From positions 1-64,000 of the forward strand of contig WHUX01000101.1 of NCBI GenBank assembly GCA_015179025.1: a stretch of DNA of 64,000 nt. Reading direction: 5' to 3'. This stretch comes from Terfezia claveryi (lineage: Eukaryota; Ascomycota; Pezizomycetes; Pezizales; Pezizaceae). Of the stretch, positions 41,192-53,060 are shown piece after piece; the first letter of the stretch is position 1; every line of letters begins with the position of its first letter. The position numbers and the translations under genes are program-made. A model generated the notes under the pieces. That model did not search any database. It was not told the origin of the DNA and saw nothing but the letters and a program-made list of their open reading frames with translations.

Positions 41192-44100
41192 CTAACAACC
41201 TTCGCATTCCTCACCTTCTTCCTCCCCCTCCCTCTCCCCTTCCCCCCCTTCCGCATTAATCCCCCCAACCCAAACCTCCCACCTTGGCAATACACTCACT
41301 CCACTGACCTTCCTCCTCCTCTTCCTCCCGTTCCCTCTAGATATCGATCCGCCAAACACCCCCTCAACCAACTCCGCCCCTCTAGCCATCACCACCCCGA
41401 CTGCCTTCCCCCCTCCCTTTCCCTTTCCCCCCTGCTCTATCCAAGACTGGGGCTCGTCAAATAGCGGCCTCGTCAACTCCCCCGTCGTCTCATTATCGAC
41501 GAAAATCACAAGTTTTAATCGCGAGAGAGAGAGATGGGAAGGGATGGACTTGAGTTTATCGCTAAACTTGCATCCGCCCCGCGGAGTAAGATGAGGACTT
41601 CTGTGTCGGGTGGGATGTCGGTTAGGACTGTGGGGGGGCAGGCGTGTGCGGGGGATTGTGAGGGATGAGTTGATGTTAAGGTATCTTGCGGAGGGATGTA
41701 GATGTTTCTGTAGTGGATGTGTGGCGGGGATATGGGGGGTATATTGGTTTCAAGGTCAACTTTGATTTTTGCTGATGTGATGGTGGGGTAGGGATCTCCC
41801 CTACCCCCGGGCCAGTGGCTATTAGTCCTGGAAAAACCTGGATCCGCGGCGGTGGTTTTGGTAGAGAACGATTTGCAGGCTCGAAAAATTTCTCGAATTC
41901 GCGCTGGAAGCTGTGGATTTGTTTGATGAGTTGGCTTGCGGTTTTCGCTGCAAACCCAAGCCTTGATTCGAATCATCAGGTAGTTGGATTATGTTTTCCC
42001 TTTTCTTTTCCTGTTTCGGTTTTTGTTCCGCAGTGGGATGCGCAGAAAGGGATTCTTCTAGAGGAGGGCTGTCTCCTGAACCTAACTCTTCTGCTTCATA
42101 TCTATCGATACTCCCATCGGCACCAGCTTTGCGATCTCCATCGAGGAACCTTTTCACTGACTCCTCCAGAAATCTATATCCCGATTCAAACTCAGCTACT
42201 GCATCCACTCTATTCTCAAGCCCATCTTCCCCACCATCCCCCGCTATTAACTCCTCCCCCTCCCCTTCCCCCTCCCCTTTCCACTCTACAACCACCTCCA
42301 CTCCCCCCTGCACCTCCCTCCTAACCCCAAAATGCCCAACCCCTCCCCCTCCTCCTCCCAAACCCCCACCACAAGACTCTCTGGGAAAACTACCTCCTCG
42401 TCGCGCCCCAACGGTACATAATTAACCTTCGTGATCCCCACAATTCCCGAATCTTCATCCACAACAAAACCAAGTCGGAGATCATCCATGTTGTTTATAA
42501 AGACGCCCTTGCCGCCAGGGAGGCGCTGGAAGTTCTTGTTTGGGCCGTGGGGGAATGTATTGAATAATGAAGGGGATGGTGAGGAGGGTGTAGATGTATG
42601 GGAGGAAGATAAGGAGGAAGAAGCTGGGAAGAGGAGGTCGAATGAGATCATAGATTGCTTTGGAATTGGGGCGCATGTTGGGTAAGGGGTGGCAAGCCTG
42701 GGGTCTAAGAGACGGGGCGGAGGAAGGAGCTGGGGTGGAAATGGGGTGCGCACAAAGTGGAATGCGTGTGAGGTGGAGGGGTGAAGGGAGATGCCTCCAG
42801 GGGGGCGGTTGCGGGGGCGGTGGGGATTTTCACAGAGAGCTGGTTTCTCTGCGGGGTGGTTGATGAGGGTGAGGATGGCGATGATGATGTTTGCTTCCTT
42901 CGCATCTTATGTATCGTCTTCTCCCGTTGCTGCGATTGATATATCCACTTTGGAATCACCATGGGATGACCCTCGGTGGTGAATACCCATGGACCTTCGT
43001 CCTTCCCCAGCCCACCACCATCACCATCATCAAACAACAGAAACAAATACTGCAATGTCTCTCCCAGGAAAAAGCTCTCCATTCTATCTGCCTTCCTCCC
43101 ACCCATCCCCTCCCTTCCATCCCCCTCTGCTGTTTTCCCGCCCCCCTTTTTCCCTTCCCATTTCCCTTCTTACCGGCCCCACAGACCTCACCCCTCCCCA
43201 TACCAGTACCGACATTATCCAATCCCGCCCATCCACACCTCCCCCAACACCTCTGCTCCAGATCCCCATCACCATCTCCCCCACCTCCTATACCAACCCT
43301 CCCCGTCGCCCTCCACAGGAAATACGTACTCTCCACCATCTCCGGCCTCCCAGGCCACCAGCCCATCCCCCATCTACCTCCCCAAACGGACATTCCATCT
43401 CTCTGGCGAAGCCGCATACCTACTCCACAGCGCCGTAGCGAGGAGATGTGCATCTTCCGCTGCAGATACCTCGCCAGATAGCGCAAGTAAACCAGGGTAG
43501 AATGCGCTTAGGGGAGTCGACCCAGGGGAGGATTGTCGCACCAGTGGTGGGGTGGACAGGGAGGAAGTGTGGGGTGGGGTGTGGGTGGAGCATATGTCTA
43601 TTAATCGCTTTCGACTTACCTCCCAGACACCCCAGAACCAGTCGGGAGCAAACCTTCCCCGTTTGACCTCCTGGTGAGGTTCATGCAAAAAACCCGGCTC
43701 TGGTGAGGGGGAAAGAAAATATACGCCTTGACCGCAATATTCTAGGAAGGAGTCTATCCCAGCTCCAAGGCTGCTGTAGTATTGACTCCACTGCACCCCG
43801 TTTTCCCCCGTGATATCGAGCTCCGCGCTGAGGAGGTTGATGTCGCTACGCATGGACCAGACGGAAGCGAAGGCGCGTTTGGAGACTTCTTCGAAGCGGC
43901 CGTCGGAGGTGAGGCGGGAGAGGAGGGTGAATTCGAGGAGGAGGGAGGCTGCGCCGGCGGGGCAGGTTGTCGGGAGGGTGTCGGGGGGTTCGGGAGCTGC
44001 GTAGATATTCCGAATCCGTATCCTTCGCATCCAAAACTCTCTGCTCCAGAGGGGGTTCGTAGAACTCCGATTGATTAAAATACGCCCCTCGTGCCTATAC

Positions 44101-45171
44101 TCATAACCCCCCTCCCTTGCCTACCCCCGCCCCACGTGCATGAACGTTCTGCACCCCCACCTCAAATTAACCCTCGGCCATGGCACCCCCCATCTCCCCG
44201 CTGCCCAACTTCAAACGCGGGAAGTAACCTCTCTCCAAGATCATATGCTAAATCAAGCAACCACCCATCATACGCAAACTGTCCCTTAGTTCTCACCGCT
44301 CCACCACTCCGCCAAACCATCCCACTTCCCGCTAGTTATCTCGGCGGGAGAGAGCTGGAGTGATGCTGGCGCGGGGAGGAGGTGGCCACCGAATTCGCCG
44401 CTGGCAAAGAGGTGCGCAGATAATAAGCCCCCTAATATGCGGATGGTGGATTCGAAGACTTGTACTCGTAGTCTAAATCAAACCCACCCCTTGCGCCTCC
44501 TCCTCGCCCTCTCCGGGGTTTATTTTCCCAATTGGTATCCCTACCCGCGGGAGGCAGAATCTCATCGGGGTAGAAATGGGCACGGAGTTCCTCCGCTCCA
44601 CGCCAAAAACGCAGTTTATCTTCGTCTGAGGTAGCGGAGAAGATGGCGAGGGTAGAAAGCGTGTCGATGAGAGTGAGGGAGTAGTTTCCGAGCACATCGT
44701 TCAGGCCGAGGTTTGTGGGTTGGGAAGGGGTGTGCGATGCTGGGGGAGGCAGGTGAGGGGCTTAATCTACCCGGGGGTATTAGTAGGACAGCGAGGGGAG
44801 GAGATGCGGGGATAGGATGGACCTCATCAGCGGGAAGGCGTGCAGCATATAATTGTCCCAGCCGTGGTGGAACATGGCGCGGACTTCTTCCCTAGGGGAG
44901 AGTGGTGATTAGCTCATGTCCAGTCACTCCGCCACGCCTTTAGATTTTTCGACCAATTTTGTCAAACTTCCGGAAGACACACAGAGAGAGAGAGAGAACC
45001 GTACCGAAGTTCCTTTACTCTCGCCTTTGTATATGGCTGTCCATCCCGCCTCGGACGACTCCATCGAGATCGGGGCTCCATTCCGACGCGGTAACTCCCC
45101 CGACAAACACACCGTAGAAAAAGTGCGATACCCAACAGTGATATCCATAGCAGACGTGGCCTTATAGACAT
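41192..45171 (-). pseudogene. GH47 EDEM/Htm1-like ER alpha-mannosidase, with several frame breaks
   Basis: The minus strand starts at ATG 45171 with a signal-anchor ('RLLWISLLGIALFLRCV'). It then runs 'ARVKELR' across an intron (44892-45004) into 'EEVRAMFHHGWDNYML'. In order follow '[20 protein letters not shown]' (about 44,700), '[18 protein letters not shown]', 'AYDGWLLDLAYDLGERLLPA', 'GVPWPRVNLRWG', 'SLLLEFTLLSRLTSDGRFEE' (about 43,930), 'GAGIDSFLEY', 'RPEMVESTYFLWRAT', '[20 protein letters not shown]' and 'VFTTEGHP'. A C-terminal PA-like segment ('RGGCKFSDKLKSIPS') leads to the stop at 41192. This order is diagnostic of EDEM proteins, which trim mannose from misfolded glycoproteins for ER-associated degradation. 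Adjacent blocks repeatedly lie one base out of frame (near 44,833, 44,460, 44,320, 44,200 and 41,560), so it is a recent pseudogene or carries assembly indels. The plus strand is extremely C/T-rich here. Confidence 0.78.
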
Positions 45172-45429
45172 GCTTCTCTGCAGCTGCCTGGCGCTCCTTC
45201 TCCTCCCCCGCCTCCTCCTGCCGTGGGGGTGCGGAAGAACGTATACGTTGGAGCCCCATAGAGTACTCGGCGAAGCAGCGTCCATTTGTATCTATCTGTC
45301 GCTCGCCGTTACAGCTCCACCGTTCTCGCCGTGCACCGAACAACTTTGTACCCGGGGCTCGCTCGCAGCACTCGGCGTTTGTTGTTGTTGTATTTGATGT
45401 TGTTGGATTGGAGTTGCCAGTTTGTAGTT

Positions 45430-45760
45430 AAGGGTAGTTAAGGCGGTGGGGGATAAGGGATACGCAGGAGAGGGGTAGATGTGGGCACTCGGCAGTACGT
45501 ATACACATAGACACGCATACGTAGACAGCTGTAGATATGGTATACAGAGACAGATGTACAGAGATACATATACATAGACAGGTATACACATTAGATAGGT
45601 ATACACATAGATATAGACAGGTATACATAGACAGGACATAGGAATATAGAGATAGGTATTCAGAGATAGGTTTACAGAGACAGGTATAAATAGACAGGCA
45701 TAAATAGACAGGCATAAATAGACAGGTATGTATACAGCATAGAGACATAGGTATACTCAT
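45430..45760. repeat. Degenerate minisatellite (AGACAGGTATACAT-type)
   Basis: Roughly 25 diverged repeats of a 12-14 bp unit containing AGACAGGTATA or ATAGACAGG. Apparent Cys/Tyr/Leu-rich minus-strand frames are translations of the repeat. Confidence 0.8.
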
Positions 45761-45769
45761 GATTAAATA

Positions 45770-46662
45770 CTGTATTGATCATGTGGTACGTTTAACGTGA
45801 TTTTGTTTCTCTTGTCGAACGTGAGTAAACAGATAACACATCGAATTCACCCCAGGACACATCTTGAGAAAAGTACTTTCATGCACACCACTTTGGGCTA
45901 TCTTCAGGAAATCAACTTCGCTCGCCTGTAGGTAGGAATATTGTAATCTCGCATATAGAAAGTTGCCAATATGCGGTAACAGGAGGGAAAGTTTCTGTGT
46001 GGATGGATTGGACATATAAGCGGACCGCACTCGTGTACACCAGAGTTTCTCCTAGAACCATAGAGTACGAGATCAATATCTCATGCAATACAAGTTACTT
46101 TCACGATTCCCTCCGTTCAAAAAGTGCCACAATAAGCATAAATAGATTTCCGGATTCCAGCTACATACAAGTACAACGCGGCCGGTAACGATTTTTTATT
46201 TTTTTCTGACGACTATACGTCTATGGTGCCTAAGGCTATTGGACGGCCCGTTCCCTCAGCTTAATAGGGTCGGTACATCTGTGGAACAACGGACTGCATG
46301 AACGCCCTGCCTCCCGAGCCAAAGAGATTAATATAACCAAATAACCCGTTCCTCCGCCGCTACGCCTTCCCCTTGCATGAAATAACCTCCGCCGCCACAC
46401 CCCTTTCCGGTCCCCCTCAGGCTAGATCGAAGCTCGAGAAGAACGTCTCGACGAGGTCTACCGCATATTCCTCCCCTCCGTCCTTCACCCTCTTCCCCGC
46501 ATCCATCTCTTCCCAATTGCTCCACCTCCTACCAATCTCCTCCCCCCCGTACGCATACTAGGGCTACGTGCCTGCCAGTTTCCACATATCTGGCCTGTAA
46601 TGATTACAGCCTTCAGAGGATCCCTATGGCAATCTCCAATCCGCGACGGCGCCAGCAGCGGC
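45770..46662. other. Intergenic; possible orphan terminal exon
   Basis: No complete gene. On the minus strand, 46,558-46,417 follows a CCCTAG acceptor-like site and reads 'IGRRWSNWEEMDAGKRVKDG' to 'VETFFSSFDLA' and a stop. This looks coding and shares the C/T-strand bias of the EDEM locus. No upstream exon was found, so it is listed only as a possibility. Confidence 0.3.
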
Positions 46663-49196
46663 TTATTCAAACGATCCAGAGTGCTGGTTATAATGTGGAA
46701 CATTGTTTGATATATCTAGCTCCTCCCTTCTACACTTGATCCAAGAGCGTACCTCCTTTGGGCCCTTGCCACCTTCAGACGCTCGCCCACCATATGATTG
46801 AATGTCATCAAGGAGACATATCTGCGCTCGTAGGCAGGGTGCACAATACTCCTTTTCCCCCGGGGTGACTATCCTCTCTGGGACCTCCTCCCAGTCCTCT
46901 GACAGATCCCCGCTGACGGCCTGTACGAAAAAGATAGTCTTATCAGACGCCATCAATTCCTCCCAGCCCTGCCACGAGCGCATGAAGGCTCCTTCCGAGT
47001 CACTATGACTGTCTGAGGTTGTCACTTGAATCCCAACAACGACCGCTTCCGACCCGCTTTTTGGGGCGAACCGCCAGGATTGCGTCCGCCGCGTAGTTGT
47101 ACGTGGTGGGAATGTAAATCATGGCCTTTTTATTCCGTTGAGGCGCATCATTCGGAAGGAGGCCGCTGAACTTTTGTAGGTCAAGGGCTTTATCAAACTC
47201 TGGGCCAGCACAACCCTCTCAACAAGAAGTCCAAGCACAACCGAGTTATCTCCTGCGTGTGCTATCCTGTTGATCCATGGTCCTTCTCTAAATTCGGTCA
47301 GATTTTGAAGTTGGCGCAATCTTGCAGCTCCAACTGTGCATGCCAAATCGCAAGTTGTTCTACCCACATATACCCCATCTTTCGCTCTCTGTCGGAAGAA
47401 AAAGCGGCCATCCAGGTGACCACACCCCGATTCCGTCAAAGGGCTTTCGAAGATGCAGGCCTCCCAATCCCGCTGAAAACTAAATTGGCGATCTTGTTAG
47501 TAATCGAACTGTCTAGACCTATAGCAGGGCAAAGGTTCTAGATACCTTGTCCTGGCACCATCATTGCCAAAGCCAGAAAACTCTTCGAATTTAGCCGATG
47601 CGTATCTATTTATGGCTCCAACCAGCTTCACCACCTCCGGTAACTCCAACAGCCTCGCATGCACTACTTGTACCAATTGAAGCCTGTCTCTCAAGATCCA
47701 GGTTTGCAAGAATGTGCTCCAGTCCCCGGAGGAGAAGCGGCATGCGCCCTGTCAAACATTCCAAGGCCTCCTTTTGAGTGGGGTCGAACTGAAGGTGTTG
47801 GAGGTGCCCATATGTGCTGTCCTGCCGCCTCCACCATGCTGTCATCTCAAATTAAGGCATGGTCAGAGGACTCACATCTAATGCCATGTTGAATAGGGTG
47901 GAGAAACTCACATCATCAAGGCCCGGATATAAATTGATTCGAGATTCAGATGTGGCCCTTATTTGATCATGCTTTGAGTTGGCTGAGTAACTCTCCAGCT
48001 TCATGTTTTGAGCAGAGGCCATCTAGCAACCTGAGGGTTTACATTTTCTTGCTCACCTGATCATACTCACCGTCATCCAGTGCGTTTGCCACCCAAAGTA
48101 TGGGTCTTTTCACCCGTGCCGCAAGATTACAGAACATTATCATCCTCCATACCAGGTCCTCCAGTGTACGTCCCTTCTCAAAGAAATACTGGACGAGCTC
48201 CTTGACTCTCACCCTAAGACTGGGTCCTGGGTAGAAGGCCGAATATAACGACGGTAGCGGGAGGCTCGCACAGTAGCAGCTCATAACAATCTGGGAGATA
48301 ATCGACTCTCACCCCTTCCCGCTGCAATTGACAGACTAACCCCGCAAGCAAGTAGGACTTCCCAGCCCCCAAAGTCCCTTGGAGATGTAGCCTATTGTTT
48401 TGCATTGCATTCATTGTCTTGACGTGCTCATATATGGGTTTCCAAGCTGTACGCCCACAGAAACGGAATACATTCTCCTAACCCTCAAGCAGGAAGCGCT
48501 TTGGTATTACTCCAGCGTATGGAAATGGTAACAATATACACTGTTTGGCATCTGCAAATTGCTCCAATCTAACGTCCAGTGACTTTATCTGGACTTTGGA
48601 GAGTCAGCACGTCCTTTGCAAAACAAAACCTCAGGAAACGAAAGACATACCCGCTAGACTACTTGCAGCTGCTAGCTCCTCCACCGACTGCAAAATCCCT
48701 TTCATGATAAGCGCTTCACCTGATGCCTGAGCAACATGTATGCCGATGCCCAAGTCCCCAACTACACGTGGTTTCTTGCTTTTTGAATCTAGGCTCTGAA
48801 TTGGGGAGCTGGACCTCGGGCGTTTCCTCGGGCTCGCTAGAGACATGAGGAGCGTTTCATGTCGTTGCTAACATATCCAATCGCACTGCTACTCCTACTG
48901 GAACCACTCGTGCAATATGATCAGAGAACCATTTGCTAACCAAATCCAGAAAACTGGGCCCATCAATCCTGGCATCAAGAAAAGCTTTGATGGTTCCCTC
49001 ATGCGTGCTGAGGGGAGGTGGTGTAATAGATGTGAGCCACTTGTAGAGATCCCCACTCTCCCAGGTTCATACAACCTCTTCTGTTGGTAGACCTTCTGCA
49101 GCTGGATTACCAGTTGAACTGCTGCTGCCCTGCTTCCCCACTGGCCACACTATCTATCAGTTTTGAAGTCACACTTGAAGACATTCTACCGTTATT
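46663..49196 (-). pseudogene. RHS/Crinkler-type NTPase-nuclease, heavily decayed
   Basis: Blocks in order on the minus strand: an N-terminal segment starting near 49,160 ('YKWLTSITPPPLSTHEGTIK', one stop), then 'SPRKRPRSSSPIQ' (48,846 onward). 'FRFCGRTAWKPIYEHV' follows, and the P-loop 'GTLGAGKSYLLAGL' with 'VRVDYLPDCYELL' (about 48,380-48,290) is preceded by an in-frame TAG. After a frame slip come 'SALYSAFYPGPSLRVRVKEL' and 'PILWVANALDD'. Then 'EMTAWWRRQ' and 'LTGRMPLLLRGLEHI' appear (47,850-47,720). A C-terminal nuclease-like part, 'YNYAADAILAVRPKK' slipping to 'VVVGIQVTTSDSHSDSE', ends at 46663. This is the order seen in fungal relatives of trypanosome RHS proteins. Several frame changes and stops make it non-functional. 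It lacks a visible ubiquitin-like header, unlike the gene at 2,341. Confidence 0.72.
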
Positions 49197-49376
49197 GAAT
49201 TAAGATAGTTGATCCTAATTATGAGCCTCCGAGTTGCGTAAGGTGTTACGTTAAGGTATCAACGTAGGTTGAGACTTTGGATATGAGAAGGAGGTGGGAC
49301 CGAAAAGGAGTAATTGAGTTATTTGAAAAAGAAAAAAATGAGAAGGACGAAGTGAAACGAGGGTGTGGTGTAGGCT

Positions 49377-50054
49377 GTGCCAACCAGACTAGGTGGGGTC
49401 TTAGTAGCAAATGCGAAGCTATGCGAACGACTAGAGGCTTGGTATGAGACTAGCATAAATACACAAGCTAATAGGTAACTTTAAGGCATGAGTCAGCATT
49501 GTAGCCCTACACTATCACGTGCCAACCAGACTATAACGTTTATGGAGGGTGTTGTTGTGGAGCAGCACGTGGTTATCACATTGGGCTTGGCAGGCTACGG
49601 TGTACAATCTCGGACTGAGAATCCAAGCTGGAGAATGAAGGATCGTGAGACAGAACAATCAACGAATAAAGGGGCTCACCATCTTATACTTAAGCTGTGA
49701 GCCCACAGCTGTGCCAACCAGACTCCGGATATGTAGTCTCGTACCCGGAAGTCATTAGTAAACCGAGGGGACATACGAAATGTTGTGAATGTGTTACATA
49801 CGCATATATGACCCTGGACGGTAATATCAATCAGACAGTTGTGATAGGTTAGTTACGACAGGATGTAATGTGTGGGATATACTCTCGCTTGCCACTCGCC
49901 CCTGGGTGCTGACCGAGTGATGAAATGGCGAAGGTTATTTTGCAAACACCTGCATTTCCACTTGATGATATGTACACGTGAATATACATGAATTGAAAAC
50001 TGTGAAAGGATGAGATATCCCCTTTTATAAACAGCTTCCTAGTCTGGTTGGCAC
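49377..50054. mobile_element. MITE cluster with GTGCCAACCAGACT termini
   Basis: GTGCCAACCAGACTAGG at 49377 is mirrored by CCTAGTCTGGTTGGCAC ending at 50054. Two further direct copies of the 14-bp end lie at 49519 and 49711, so either elements are nested or an end has been reiterated. No transposase is encoded. No clear target duplication was found. Confidence 0.7.
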
Positions 50055-50533
50055 AACACCCTACGTAGTAGGACAGCTTCCTTAAGGTTATCCATCCTAC
50101 AAGAGTTAAGTCTCGACTTTGGCACAACTCCGTCCACCTACCTAGTGCCAAGCCCGCTATGCACACTCACGCTACATAAGTAGCTATGTACCTCCACTCT
50201 TAGAAACGAGCGTGTAACCGCGCCAAGGCATCTCTGGAAGCTCTAGACTGCAAGTGGTTGGCACAAGCCCCTCGAAAGAAGGGTCGCATAATATGGCAAC
50301 ATCACAAATTCCCTCAGTAGCAGCAAATGTTGGTGACGGAAAATTCGCTTGCCATGCCAATGCATAATTATGTGTCGGATCAGAGGAAATGTAGATTATG
50401 TTTAATAAACATCGACCGATAAAGAAGGGTATGAAACAAACCATACGCAGTGTACCGTACGTACGTACACTGCAACCTCAAAGATTACCGCGAAGCCAAC
50501 ATCCGGTCCCTAAGCCCGGGCATGTAGGATATA
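50055..50533. other. Intergenic, no supported gene
   Basis: No recognisable frame or repeat. GTACGTACGTACAC near 50,459 is a short tetranucleotide run. Confidence 0.4.
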
Positions 50534-50860
50534 TAACAAAATATATGTGTGGAATATTTGTTAGGCAGCGGAAATGGTGCTAGCGAGCAACACGGGTGCA
50601 GAGCGAATCTATAACAAGATGCCTACTTTAGCGGATAGTAATACGCGGAGTGGACAATAGAGCGCAGAGTGCACTTAGGTAGAGGTGAACGATGCGGAGT
50701 GAAGACTTGCTTGATTCTTAGGAAAATACAGGTCCGGAGCGTTTGTCTATATACATGAAATAGAGGGTAAGACAATGCGCAGGGGATTTGTTATTCGGCT
50801 AATCAGCAGCAAGAGAATACAAGATTGCGGATAGCAGTGACTCAACCCGAACTTGCGAAC
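50534..50860 (-). repeat. Copia-2 3' LTR (truncated)
   Basis: Homologous to 53061-53452 over its first 300 bp. The match fades after GCAGTGACTCAACC. Confidence 0.75.
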
Positions 50861-51529
50861 GTTAAGGCCGAAGATTCCGTCTGTAAATCCCGTTATCATT
50901 AAGCCTACAAAATAATCACACCAATGCCCTGATAGGGAGACAAAAGCGGACATTTGAAACTGCTAGGAAATAGCTGGAAAATAAACCAGGGCCCTCGAAA
51001 AAGACAGAGCTTTCAATTAGGTGGGAAAGTAATCGTTCCACCCAAGTTGCTGGTGACGAATAACTGAATCTGGCCTAGGCTTGACCTTCAGAAGTTCAAA
51101 GACATCGTTACCGAGAGCATTCATCTTTGTTTCTGGAGTATTGGGGTTGACTATGCGTAGGGACAAGAGGGAAGTGCTGTCAGAAACGCTCCTACGTATA
51201 CGAAGAGCAAGAATTCAGGCACCTTTGGAGCTATTGTAGGAGGAAGAAACCAGGCCAGGTAGTGGGTCGATTCCTTGATGCCTTACTGCCTTCAATTGTT
51301 GGAAACATTGCTTTGAGCACAAGTCTCACAGAAGAACTTGTGAGGGCGTGGTGGAATTGGGTTGCCATCTGGATACCGTTCAGTAGCATGCGGCCAAGTC
51401 AGTGGCGAGCTGTGCCCTAAAGCTTCATGTCAGAGTTGAACAGAAGCATAGGCTTTACCATGCATCTGTTGAGTAGGGTAGTTCATATAGATTAGAACCA
51501 GTAGATCGAGCTGTAAACAGATGCGTCCC

Positions 51530-52966
51530 ATTCTTCAGACTAATATTAATGTGATCATCTTCACCAACCATCCGACACTTCCCAGAAATATATTCCAAGA
51601 AACCAGATATGTAGAAGACCAAGCTGGGATATATAGAACATCACTAAGAGATAGAGGAACCGTTTGACTACCAGACACAAGATCGAACTTGACTGTTCCT
51701 TTATGAGTAGCTTGTAGCACTTGCCCATCACCTACTTCAATGCCAATTGACACTACAGTTGGATCTTGGAGACAGGAAAAGTAAGCGGTCATGTGGTGTG
51801 TAGCAGCAGTATTAAAGGTCCATATCTCTTGTGATATTGATGCAAGGCTGGTTAGAGACCGTCCAAGGTTGATGGATTGCGAGGAGGCAGAGGGGGTTGC
51901 CGGAGGAGATAAGAGTAAAACCGGAGGAGATATCAGATGTTTTAGCTATAGCAGTAGAACCAGAAGAAGTTGAGGCGGTCTTCTTTTCTTCTAGAGCCTT
52001 CTTAAGGACCGAGCATTCATTATGCTTGTGGTTCTTGGAGCAGAGATGGCGCTTCCAGCAGTATGAGCATCATTAGAGGGAGGAATGCCTGGACGTAGAG
52101 ATGGCGAACTCTTATTCTTATCATGAGCCCTCTTCAAGTTCTTCTGCTTATTCTTATGAGCTATGAGAAATCAGAGATTCAGAGCGGAACTAGCAGGAAA
52201 GAAGCCATTGGAAGAGAGATCAAGGATGCGAGTTCGGACATCATAGTATCTCAAATCAGTCTTGGTGCGGAGGTTATACACAACTTTATCAAGTTCTGAT
52301 GGAAGGGTATGAAGAAGAAGCTGAGCCTTAAGCTCCTTATCCATGAACGCAATTCTGAAACCCTGTTTCCAGAATTTATCTGCAGCGTTTGCAGTAGATA
52401 GCTCAAAAGCAACAATATTCCAGAGAGCTTCGAACACTATTATGTGTTCTTGCCATGACTTAGAAGGCTCTTTTTTCATATCAAAAATATTATTGATAGC
52501 AATAATGACTGATGTAACATTCTTGCCGCCTAGAGTATCTTGCAGGATATTCCAAGCATCTGCGGAGGATTCATGGATACCTATAGTTCCCTTGAATTCT
52601 TCTGATACAAGTTGAACCAGCAAGGACCGAGCCTGTCGCTTTTTGCGTTTCCAGTTCATTGGAGCGTTGAATTTCAAAGCCAGAAACCACTTCCCATACA
52701 TCAGCGTTATCTAGATGTATTTGTGCTTCGACTTTCCAAGAGGGATAGTTGTCTGAGAGTAGGAGGGTGGGGTTGTTGAACTCAACTGGGGTCGGTTCCC
52801 ATTTGTCCGAAGTATTAGATGTTTTCCCAGAGCCTGTGCTAGAGCCAGAGCCCGTGCCTGTGCCAGAGGTACGAGCAGCAGCATGCATTGAAGGCTCCGC
52901 GTGCTTCTTGTTTTGTGGATGTCGACATAGTACTCGGTGTACAATGGAAATTATTCGATTAGACAA
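51530..52966 (-). pseudogene. Copia-2 gag and protease/pre-integrase remnants
   Basis: The frame at 52966-52571 carries a low-complexity N-terminus then 'LLLSDNYPSWKVEAQIHLDN' and 'WEVVSGFE', the start of a Copia Gag (UBN2-type). One frame over, 52701-52171 continues 'LLVQLVSEEFKGTIGIHESS', 'ILQDTLGGKNV' and 'LLLHTLPSELDKVVYNLRTK'. Further down, 'KNHKHNECSVLKKALEEKK' suggests the zinc-knuckle region. 'VSIGIEVGDGQVLQATHKGT' and 'PLSLSDVLYIP' (about 51,740-51,630) are the protease-to-pre-integrase linker. Multiple frame changes; not functional. Confidence 0.78.
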
Positions 52967-53060
52967 TTTTAGAGGTAATTAATCAATTAAGATTAATCAG
53001 TGACATATGCTTGCAGAGCGTACTTCGGTAGAACCAGGCATCAAGCCGGGCTCATAACCT

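Noticed and set aside
42891..43500. Long proline/serine-rich frames on the plus strand (for example 196, 174 and 149 codons)
   Set aside because: They are antisense to the GH47 gene. Their composition reflects the C/T-rich plus strand and contains no domain.
45428..45760. Cys/Tyr-rich minus-strand ORF resembling a small secreted cysteine-rich protein
   Set aside because: It is a translation of a degenerate minisatellite and has no stable signal peptide.
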